Positions 26,974 to 34,105 of a DNA stretch of 64,000 nt are shown here, piece after piece. Source of the DNA: Streptomyces smaragdinus (lineage in GTDB: Bacteria; Actinomycetota; Actinomycetes; Streptomycetales; Streptomycetaceae); assembly GCF_009604385.1 (NCBI RefSeq), contig NZ_WEGJ01000021.1, positions 55,801 through 119,800 of the forward strand, in the 5' to 3' direction. Under the pieces are notes generated by a model. That model was not told where the DNA came from, did not search any database, and saw nothing but the letters and a program-made list of their open reading frames with translations. The translations under genes and the position numbers were made by a program. The stretch's first letter is position 1, and every line of letters begins with the position of its first letter.

Positions 26974-28155
26974 CTATGGCGCGTTCACGTCACCAACCCG
27001 CACCGTCTCCACCCACGACGGCGGCTCCTGCCCCAAGTCCCCGATCAGCGCCGCGATCAGCCGGCAGGACGTCGGCTCCTCCGGCCACGGCGTCATCCCG
27101 TCCGTGAGCACCACCACGATCCCCGGCCGGTCGGGCCGCGCCAGCGCCGCCTCGATACCCACCCGCATGTCCGTCCCGCCCCCGCCGGCCAGCGTGACGT
27201 CCTCCACCGAGGTCACCTTCGTCACCGCATGCACATCGGCGTCGCAGGCCAGCACGGTCACCCGGTTCCCCCGCACCCCGACCTCCCCCAGCACACCGGT
27301 GATCTCCCCGAGGGCGGCGTCGAGTTCCGCCTCCCCCATCGACCCGGAGGTGTCGACGACCACCGCGACCCGGGGCAACGGCCGGCGCAGGCTGGGCAGG
27401 ACGACGCCGCGCAGCGCCGGGGTACGGCGCGACGGACGGCGGTACGTGTAGTCGACGGCCCCGCCCGCCCAGGCGGCGGCCTCCCGGACGGCGCCGGTGA
27501 GCACCTGCCGCCAGTCGACGGTGGGCTCCAGCACCTCCTCGGCCCAGCGCTGCCAGCCGCCCGGCAGGGATCCCCGGGCCCGCTGGTGGGCACGCATCGC
27601 CTCGGCGGTGGTGCGGCGCAGCGCCTCCGCCTCGACGGGGCCGAGGCGCGGGGGGCCGTCGGCGATCTCCCAGGGCGACGGCACGCCGTGGGCGCCCGAG
27701 CCGCAGTCGAGCGATATCTCGTGGCTGGGCGGGATACGCGGAAGATACGCCTCGAACATGCCGCCCGGGTCCAGGCCGAACAGCCGGGGCTCCATCCGCC
27801 CCTCGGGCAGCGGCAGACGGTCCGCGATCAGATCGTCGTTGATCTCGCAGTCCTGCGCGATGTTGAGCCGCCGCGCGTCCCGCTGGTCCGCGGCCGGCAG
27901 CCGTTCGGCCCGGCCGTGATGGTCGCGCAGCAGATGCGACACCTCGTGGATCCACACCGCGGCCAGCTGGTCGACGGGCGTGGTCTCGACGAATCCGGGC
28001 GATACGTAGCAGCGCCACTGCCGGTCCACCCCCATGGTCGGGACCCGCTCGCTCGGCACGACGGTCAGCGCGTACAACGCGGAGGCGAGATACGGGCGGT
28101 CGCTCGCCGCCCGGTAGCGGGCGGCGAGCAGCTTCGTCGTATCGAGGCGCGTCAT
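26974..28155 (-). CDS. DUF2201/vWA-domain protein (MoxR partner)
   Basis: 393 residues. The N-terminal DUF2201-type part carries a zincin-like HEVSH (70-74) with LLRDHH. The C-terminal von Willebrand A domain has a MIDAS motif DTSGS (268-272), a later Thr (GGGGTDMRVG) and Asp (VLTDGM). Known of the family: MoxR AAA ATPases remodel targets together with vWA proteins. ATG 28155 overlaps the stop of the MoxR gene as ATGA. It is the last gene of a four-gene operon (LRR, ankyrin, MoxR, vWA). Confidence 0.88.
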   Translation of the reverse strand: MTRLDTTKLLAARYRAASDRPYLASALYALTVVPSERVPTMGVDRQWRCYVSPGFVETTPVDQLAAVWIHEVSHLLRDHHGRAERLPAADQRDARRLNIAQDCEINDDLIADRLPLPEGRMEPRLFGLDPGGMFEAYLPRIPPSHEISLDCGSGAHGVPSPWEIADGPPRLGPVEAEALRRTTAEAMRAHQRARGSLPGGWQRWAEEVLEPTVDWRQVLTGAVREAAAWAGGAVDYTYRRPSRRTPALRGVVLPSLRRPLPRVAVVVDTSGSMGEAELDAALGEITGVLGEVGVRGNRVTVLACDADVHAVTKVTSVEDVTLAGGGGTDMRVGIEAALARPDRPGIVVVLTDGMTPWPEEPTSCRLIAALIGDLGQEPPSWVETVRVGDVNAP

Positions 28156-29330
28156 GCGCCGGGCAGCGCGCCGGACAGCTGGAGCAGGTCCACGAACGCG
28201 TCGATACCGTCCGGCACCCGCCAGTCCGTGTCCCGCATCGCCGCCAGATCGACGGCCGCGCGGGCCGCCACATCGGGCACCCCCCGGTTGACGGCCTTGG
28301 CCAGCACGGTCCAGCCCGCCTCCCACCGCTCACGGGTGAGATCGCTCTGGACGGCCGCGACCACCGCGATCAGGAACGCGAGCTGCCGGTCCCCGCGCTC
28401 CGGCAGGGCGAAGGCGTCCGGGTTGGCGAGCACCCGGTCGGGGTCGGGCAGATCGAGGTTCTCGACGTACGACAGGAACTCCATCCCGGCGCCGTCCCCG
28501 ATCACCCCGGTGAGCGCGGCGGCCACCGCCTCGTGACCGGCGTCGCTCGCGTACCCGGTGGCGAGGAGCCTCAGCGCCATCTCCCAGGTACGCGGCGACG
28601 GCCACGCCCGGCCGCGGGACTCCGCGTCGCCCGGCAGCTGATGCACGAGGCCCGGCCGGGCGGTGAGGAACCCGGAGACGGCACCCCGCGCCCTGGCCAC
28701 GGCGCCGGACACCCGGGCGCGGTCGACGACCGGGACCGTGAGCCGGGGCCAGGTGCCCGTCATGCCGCGGGCCACGGTGCGGGGGTCGTGCGTCCAGTGG
28801 AGGTGGACGAAGCGGTTGGCGAGGGGCGGGCTGAGGTGCCAGCCGTCGGCGGCGCTGGACGGCGGATTGGCGGCGGCGACGATCCGCACCGCCGCGGGGA
28901 GGACCAGGCTGCCGACGCGGCGTTCGAGGACGACGCGCAGGAGGGCGGCCTGGACGGCGGGCGGGGCGGAGGACAGCTCGTCGAAGAACAGCAGGCCCCG
29001 GCCCGTCCGGGCCAGCCGTACCGCCCAGTCCGGCGGGGCCATCGGCACGCCGGTGGTGGCCGGGTCGTCGCCCACGATGGGCAGGCCGGCGAAGTCGGAC
29101 GGCTCGTGGACGCTGGCGATGACGGTCTCCAGCTGGCAGCCGAGGCCGGCGGCGAGCTGCTCGATGCCGGCCGACTTGCCGATGCCGGGCTCACCCCAGA
29201 GCAGCACCGGCTGATTGGCCGACACCGCCAGGGACAGCGCTTCGAGCTGGGGGCTGGCGGAGGGCTCGGTGCGGCGGATGCTCAGGCGGGCGTTGAGGTC
29301 GTCGGCTGCGTCGAGGGGGGTGGTCGTCAT
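28152..29330 (-). CDS. MoxR-family AAA+ ATPase
   Basis: 392 residues. Walker A GEPGIGKS (46-53), Walker B GLLFFDELSS, sensor-1 IVAAANPPSS, and an arginine-finger region PLANRFVHLHW give a complete MoxR-type AAA+ module, followed by a helical lid. It is expected to work as a hexameric remodelling chaperone with the vWA protein encoded immediately downstream. Both boundaries are ATGA overlaps, so stoichiometric expression is likely. Confidence 0.9.
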   Translation of the reverse strand: MTTTPLDAADDLNARLSIRRTEPSASPQLEALSLAVSANQPVLLWGEPGIGKSAGIEQLAAGLGCQLETVIASVHEPSDFAGLPIVGDDPATTGVPMAPPDWAVRLARTGRGLLFFDELSSAPPAVQAALLRVVLERRVGSLVLPAAVRIVAAANPPSSAADGWHLSPPLANRFVHLHWTHDPRTVARGMTGTWPRLTVPVVDRARVSGAVARARGAVSGFLTARPGLVHQLPGDAESRGRAWPSPRTWEMALRLLATGYASDAGHEAVAAALTGVIGDGAGMEFLSYVENLDLPDPDRVLANPDAFALPERGDRQLAFLIAVVAAVQSDLTRERWEAGWTVLAKAVNRGVPDVAARAAVDLAAMRDTDWRVPDGIDAFVDLLQLSGALPGA

Positions 29331-31078
29331 CGATACTCGTCCTCGTCGTCCTCGTCCTCGCGCCACTCGTCCCAGTCCGTATCGCCGATCCCCGGGTGTT
29401 CCGCGAGAACCCGCCGGGAGAGGAAGGCCAGGTCACGCCGCTTGTACCGGCGGATCGTCTGGGCGAGCGACAGATACATCTGGCTGTAGGCGTCGGTCGG
29501 CGCCGTGACGTCGATCCGCGCGCCGGCCGCGATCATCGCCTCCACCAGAGCGCGCGATCCGCCGTCCTGGACAACGGAGAACAGCGGCGTACGACCCTGC
29601 CGATCCTTCCCCTCGAGGTCGAGGCCCGCTTTCAACAACCGGGGCAGCAGCACCTCGTGGTCCATCAGATGCAGGGTGTGCAACAGCGTGCGCCCCCGCA
29701 CATCCCGTACATGCGGATCCATACCGGCGTCGAGCAGAGTCAGCACGTTTTCCGAGTCGCCGTTCTCCACGCGCAGGAAAAGCTCCCGCCGCTGGGTGCG
29801 CAGCAGCCGGGGCAGCCGGCCCTCGCCCGACCGCCATGCCTGCTGGACCGCGAAACAGCCGGAGACCGCCCCGCCGAAGGCACGCATCGCCTGCTCGCGG
29901 CGCTGCTCCTCCTCGCTGTGCGGCATGTCCAGCCGCCCCTCGCGCACGGTCATCTCATGCCAGGCGGAGTCACGGCAGCGGACCCGAACGGACCGCGGAT
30001 CGTCGAGCCCGGGCGGACCGACGGGCTCGTCGCCCTCGGGTAGCCGGGGGAACAGGGACGCGGCGACCAGAGGGTGCAGATGGCGGGGCTCCACTCCCCC
30101 GACGCGCAGCAGGTCGAGGTCGGGCAGCCGGCGCCAGACAGCGGGGGCCAGAAGGGGCTTCCCCCTCACTCCCTTCTGGTCGATCACCCGCACGGACAGG
30201 CGGTCTCCCTGGCGTTCGATCTGTACGCGACTGGTCCAGTCACCCGGCAGCAGCCACCGCTCCGCGCGGGTCTCGGCCGTGACACGGCGCAGCTCACGGT
30301 CGAGACCCGCCAGATCGAACGCCAGCTGCCCCAGGATGGGACGCGCCGACGTGTTCCGCCACTCGCTGACCTTGACGTCGCTCAGGTCCAACTCGATTCC
30401 CGCGGCGGCGAACCCCGCCTCGAGGCCGTCCCGCTCCCGGATCAGCGTGATCCATTCGCTGCGGGCGGCGATATCGTCGGGACCGGGGTCCTCCACCGGA
30501 ACCTCGGCAAGGTCACGCGGGGTGCCGTCCGAGTGGAAGAAGGGCGCACGGTCCGGACCGCCACCGATACGCTCCCGGAGTTCGTGGGTGTACCGGTCGT
30601 CCCAGAGATGACGGACCACGGTCCAGTCCTGAATGCCGGCGGCCGATCGGAATCCCCCGTGCCGGTAGTCGGGCTTCCCGAACCGCAGCTCCACCCGCTG
30701 GGGCCCCTTGACCATCGCCGGCGTGGTCACGTACAGCTGCGCGTCCTCCGCACCGTACCCGGCCAGAACCACGACCTCCCCCGTGGCCAACGCCGTCCAC
30801 CCGCCCAGCGTCCGGGGCAGATGCCAGCGGAGCAGGTCGGGCACCAGATGCCCCAGATCCTCCTCGAGCCGGGCCGCGACCTCGACCCCGTGCGTAAAGG
30901 CGACATCCGCCACGGTGAAGTCGACGTCCACCATGCACACGGCACACGCCTGGGCCCAGTCACCGGCGCGGCGGTGCTCCGCCGACCGCTCGATCATCCA
31001 CCGGGGCACGGTGTACCGCCGGATGAGCCGCCAGGACGCCTGCTCGTCCCGGGGGAAGTCCGTGGGATCCGGGCTCAC
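29327..31078 (-). CDS. large protein with C-terminal ankyrin repeats
   Basis: 583 residues from GTG 31078, which overlaps the stop of the LRR gene (GTGA). The first 390 residues are not recognised: a globular region with many Trp/Arg (WRLIRRYTVPRWMIERSAEH; MVDVDFTVADVAFTHGVEVA). Residues about 425-540 hold three to four ankyrin repeats (NVLTLLDAGMDPHVRDVRGR; LLKAGLDLEGKDRQGRTPLF; MIAAGARIDV). The acidic tail ends DWDEWREDEDDEDEYR. It probably serves as an adaptor or target-recognition component for the MoxR-vWA machine. Confidence 0.82.
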   Translation of the reverse strand: MSPDPTDFPRDEQASWRLIRRYTVPRWMIERSAEHRRAGDWAQACAVCMVDVDFTVADVAFTHGVEVAARLEEDLGHLVPDLLRWHLPRTLGGWTALATGEVVVLAGYGAEDAQLYVTTPAMVKGPQRVELRFGKPDYRHGGFRSAAGIQDWTVVRHLWDDRYTHELRERIGGGPDRAPFFHSDGTPRDLAEVPVEDPGPDDIAARSEWITLIRERDGLEAGFAAAGIELDLSDVKVSEWRNTSARPILGQLAFDLAGLDRELRRVTAETRAERWLLPGDWTSRVQIERQGDRLSVRVIDQKGVRGKPLLAPAVWRRLPDLDLLRVGGVEPRHLHPLVAASLFPRLPEGDEPVGPPGLDDPRSVRVRCRDSAWHEMTVREGRLDMPHSEEEQRREQAMRAFGGAVSGCFAVQQAWRSGEGRLPRLLRTQRRELFLRVENGDSENVLTLLDAGMDPHVRDVRGRTLLHTLHLMDHEVLLPRLLKAGLDLEGKDRQGRTPLFSVVQDGGSRALVEAMIAAGARIDVTAPTDAYSQMYLSLAQTIRRYKRRDLAFLSRRVLAEHPGIGDTDWDEWREDEDDEDEYR

Positions 31079-32205
31079 CGGTAGACGCTCCCTATCGCGC
31101 ACAAGTCGGGATGCGCGGCGGACTCGGGCCGCAGCCGCTGGGCGAAGGACCGCTTGACCTTACGCGGCAGGCCGGGCCCCAGCCCCACGTACTCCAGGGG
31201 CGACCGCTCCCCGACGGCGGACAGCAGCGCCTTGGCGCCGCGCCCGGTCAGCCCGGTGTGCCGCAGCTCGAGCCGCCGCAGGGGACTGCCGGGCAGGGCG
31301 TCGGCGAGCGCGTGCACACCGTCGTCGCCGACGACGTTGCCGGGAGCGCCGAGGCTGCGCTCGGAGGGGGGCCGGCCGAGGTCGAGCACCTCGATGCCGT
31401 GGAGGGCATCGGCGAGGGCCCTCGCACCGGCAACGCCGATGCCGTTGCCGCCGAGTCCGAGGCGGACGGGGTGCGCGGGGTCTGCGGCGGCGGCCAGGAT
31501 CCGGGCGCCTTCGTCGCCGAGGTGGTTGGCGGGGAGGTAGAGCTCGCGGACGCCTTCGCGCAGGAGGGCGGCGAGGAGGGGCGCGGCCTCGGCGGTGAGC
31601 CCGTTCCCCCCGAGGAACAGCCGCTCCAGGGGCTGGGGACGCCCCGGCAGGACGTCGAGCAGGGCGCGCAGCCCGTCGGGCCCGACGCCGGTGTTGACCA
31701 GATCAAGAGTGCGGAGGGTGGAGTTGGTACGCAACATGGCAGCCAGCGCCCGCACACCGTCGTCACCGACGGGATTGCGCTTGAACCAAAGAGCCTGAAC
31801 GGTCTGATCCGCCCCCAACGCCCCGGCAATCACCGAGGCACCCTCCGGCCCGATCCGATTACAGCCGAGATAAACGGTACGCAGCCCATGCTCGCCCTCA
31901 AGCACACCGGCCACAGCCCGGGCCCCGACATCCCCCATGGCGTTGGTCCCCAACAACACATGCGTGGCATGCACCGAAGCAGCCACCACAGGCAACACCT
32001 TGGCGACACCCACCGCCCCAAGCCCCTGCTTACACAGATCAACCCGCCCGTCGGCACGCACCGTCCCCAACGGAAACGCCTCATCCGCGACAACGGGCTC
32101 CGCAGACTCCAGCCGCCCGATAAGCGGCTCAAGCAACGCCGGATCGGCGACCGGAAGATCCGGATACTCAACAGCAGGGCAGCGCACGGGTGTCGGCTGC
32201 GTCAT
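31075..32205 (-). CDS. leucine-rich repeat protein (ribonuclease-inhibitor type)
   Basis: 376 residues from ATG 32205 (GGTGGAG upstream). About nine repeats of the form LxxLxLxxNxIGxxGAxxLAxAL (examples: LRTVYLGCNRIGPEGASVIA; LERLFLGGNGLTAEAAPLLA) give the horseshoe fold of ribonuclease-inhibitor/NLR-type LRRs. No signal peptide, so it is cytoplasmic. As first gene of the LRR-ankyrin-MoxR-vWA operon, it may provide recognition, analogous to sensors in eukaryotic immunity; that analogy is inference. Confidence 0.88.
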   Translation of the reverse strand: MTQPTPVRCPAVEYPDLPVADPALLEPLIGRLESAEPVVADEAFPLGTVRADGRVDLCKQGLGAVGVAKVLPVVAASVHATHVLLGTNAMGDVGARAVAGVLEGEHGLRTVYLGCNRIGPEGASVIAGALGADQTVQALWFKRNPVGDDGVRALAAMLRTNSTLRTLDLVNTGVGPDGLRALLDVLPGRPQPLERLFLGGNGLTAEAAPLLAALLREGVRELYLPANHLGDEGARILAAAADPAHPVRLGLGGNGIGVAGARALADALHGIEVLDLGRPPSERSLGAPGNVVGDDGVHALADALPGSPLRRLELRHTGLTGRGAKALLSAVGERSPLEYVGLGPGLPRKVKRSFAQRLRPESAAHPDLCAIGSVYR

Positions 32206-32270
32206 CACCACTCCACCGGTCCGTCCGGGCCGACGCCTCTCCTACGGGCGGACGGCAAAAGCAAAAAGAC

Positions 32271-32348
32271 GGCAAGACCGGTCGGATTCGAACCGACGTC
32301 CTCCAGCTCGCAGCTCGGGCGCGACGACCTCTGCGCTACGGCCTTGCC
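32271..32348 (-). tRNA. atypical tRNA-like gene
   Basis: On the minus strand, 78 bases begin GGCAAGGCCG and end CGGTCTTGCC; these ends pair over ten bases, longer than a normal seven-base acceptor. A four-base D stem (GCGC/GCGC) and a canonical T arm (GTCGG TTCGAAT CCGAC) are present. The anticodon arm does not fold into a regular five-base stem with a seven-base loop (only AGCT/AGCT pairs), so the identity cannot be read. No CCA is encoded. It is either a degenerate tRNA or an unusual tRNA-like element, at the edge of a defence island. The remainder of 32206-32538 shows no other gene. Confidence 0.55.
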
Positions 32349-32538
32349 GCTGGCGAGCATAACGGCTCCCACTGACAACCCCGTTCCCCACCCGCACACC
32401 TGTGCCGGACCTGCGGCGATTCGACGGCGATCATCCCCCACTGGTACAGCGGCGAGTTGTACGGGCCCGCCACCGCACCCCCGGCGCGACGCCCGCGTTG
32501 GACAACGCACGGAGGTCGGCACAAAGGGGCGTGGTCAC

Positions 32539-33414
32539 ATGGGCGGCAACCAAACGCCGAAGCGCAGCAGCAGCAACAACGACCGACCGGCGATCTGGGT
32601 CGGATACGGCAGACTCGTCAAACTCTTCCGCGAACGGGCGGGGATGACACAGATGGCTCTGGCGGACGCCATCGGCTATTCGGTGGAACTGGTGGGCGCC
32701 GTCGAACAGGGCCGCAGACCGGCGAAGACCACCTTCACCAAGGCGGTCGAGCCCATCTTGAACACCGGCGGGGTACTTCAGGCCCTGCAGGACCAGGTCG
32801 ACCTCGCAAAACTCCCGCGATTCTTCCAGGACTTCGCGGCAATCGAAGCAGAGGCGGTCAGCCGCTTCTCATACGACCCACTACTGATCCCCGGCCTGCT
32901 ACAGACGGAGGAATACGCACGGGCGCTGTTCGCCGGACACTGTCCACCGCTGGGCGCGGAGACCATCGAGCAACACGTCGAGGCCCGTCTCCACCGCCAG
33001 GGGATGCTGCACCACGATCCCCCGGTCGCACTCAGCTTCATCATCGCCGAGGGCGCCCTCACCAACCCTGTCGGCGGAGGGGACATCATGCACCGCCAGA
33101 TGCTGGCACTCACCGAAGCAGCATCGCTGCACAACGTGGAGATCCAAGTCATGCCAACCACACCGGGAGTCCACCCCGGTCTGAACGGCCCCATGGTGCT
33201 CCTCGAAACCACGGAACACCGCCACATCGGCTACGTCGAATCACAGGAGATCGGTACCGTGGTGTCCGATCCGGCCAAGGTCAGCGCATTCGGTCTGCGG
33301 TATGGCAAGCTGCGCTCACAGGCGTTGAACGTCGAAGAGTCCGCACGACTCATCAATCGCATGGCGGGAGACACATGGAATTCAGGCATGCCGGTCGCGG
33401 CAACAGCACCCTGA
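32539..33414 (+). CDS. XRE-family regulator with DUF5753 domain
   Basis: 291 residues. An HTH lies at about residues 22-75 (RLVKLFRERAGMTQMALADA, then YSVELVGAVEQGRRPAKT). The DUF5753 domain runs from about 95 to the end (YDPLLIPGLLQTEEYARALF; EARLHRQGMLHHDPPVALSF; VQVMP-like QVMPTTPGVHPGL; HIGYVESQ). AAGGGG lies ten bases upstream of ATG 32539. The 3' end overlaps a DUF397 gene, the usual pairing in Streptomyces, where such couples act as regulatory modules comparable to WhiJ/BldB. Confidence 0.9.
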   Translation: MGGNQTPKRSSSNNDRPAIWVGYGRLVKLFRERAGMTQMALADAIGYSVELVGAVEQGRRPAKTTFTKAVEPILNTGGVLQALQDQVDLAKLPRFFQDFAAIEAEAVSRFSYDPLLIPGLLQTEEYARALFAGHCPPLGAETIEQHVEARLHRQGMLHHDPPVALSFIIAEGALTNPVGGGDIMHRQMLALTEAASLHNVEIQVMPTTPGVHPGLNGPMVLLETTEHRHIGYVESQEIGTVVSDPAKVSAFGLRYGKLRSQALNVEESARLINRMAGDTWNSGMPVAATAP

Positions 33415-33599
33415 AGTGGTTCAAGAGCACGTACAGCGGCTCCGGAGGCGGCGACTGCATCGAGATCGCTCTCACCCCCACCACTATCCACATCCGAGAC
33501 TCGAAGAACCCCACGGGCCCCGCCCTCCACGTACCCCCCGACGCCTGGGCTGCCTTCATCTCGTTCGTCAACAACCTCCCGAAGGCCCTCCACACCTGA
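33375..33599 (+). CDS. DUF397 family protein
   Basis: 74 residues with the DUF397 signature WFKSTYSGSGGGDCIEIA and the C-terminal ALHVPPDAWAAFISFV. GGGAG lies five bases before ATG 33375. The start is inside the upstream XRE gene (40-base overlap), indicating coupled translation. Known of the family: partner of XRE-DUF5753 regulators, proposed to antagonise their DNA binding. Confidence 0.88.
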   Translation: MEFRHAGRGNSTLKWFKSTYSGSGGGDCIEIALTPTTIHIRDSKNPTGPALHVPPDAWAAFISFVNNLPKALHT

Positions 33600-33766
33600 C
33601 CGTTCAGGGCTTATCCCGCTGCCGGGCTATCCCGGCGTGGGAACACCCGTACACCCAACCCGACAAGGCGGACGCCAGTCCTTCATGCCTCAACTTCCCC
33701 CGCAAGGGAACCGCTGCGATCTAGAGTTGGCATGCAAGCGCCGATGGCTGCGGTTGGGGGAAACGG

Positions 33767-34096
33767 ATGGATCTGCAAGAAGTCCATGAGGACACCACCC
33801 TGTCTTTCTGGGTGGCGGACGAGGGGGATGATCCTCAGGACACCATGGGGATCTTCAGCCGGGACAGCGATGCCGTCCTTCGATCGGTACCCCTCGGCCC
33901 CCTCCGCAAGAATCTCGCCGACACCGTGGAAGCCCTGCAGACCATCTTCGCCGAGGTCTCCCAGCGATCCGGGACCCTGCCGCTGGCCGAGGCGCAGCTG
34001 AGCTTCCAGGTGACGGCAAGTGGCGGGGTCCAGCTGATCGGCACGAGCCAGGTCCAGACCGGCCGTGGTCTGACGCTGACCTTCCGACGCCCGTAG
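33767..34096 (+). CDS. small Pepco-like accessory protein of the caspase locus
   Basis: 109 residues with a strong RBS (GGGGGAAACGG before ATG 33767). Layout: a beta strand (TLSFWVADE), an acidic loop, a helix (PLGPLRKNLADTVEALQTIF), then two or three strands (EAQLSFQVTASGGVQLIGTS; GLTLTFRRP). This resembles the peptidase-co-occurring (Pepco/Trypco-like) small domains that accompany bacterial caspases and trypsins in conflict systems. It is predicted to be a partner or signal-relay subunit of the peptidase encoded nine bases downstream. A TAGAGT at 33722-33727 could be the -10 element of the operon promoter. Confidence 0.65.
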   Translation: MDLQEVHEDTTLSFWVADEGDDPQDTMGIFSRDSDAVLRSVPLGPLRKNLADTVEALQTIFAEVSQRSGTLPLAEAQLSFQVTASGGVQLIGTSQVQTGRGLTLTFRRP

Positions 34097-34105
34097 GCAG
34101 GGGTC

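Noticed and set aside
32200..33766. Integrase or attachment-site duplication beside the tRNA-like element
   Set aside because: No integrase gene is present between 32.2 and 49.3 kb, and I found no second copy of the T-arm/3' end at the other island junction.
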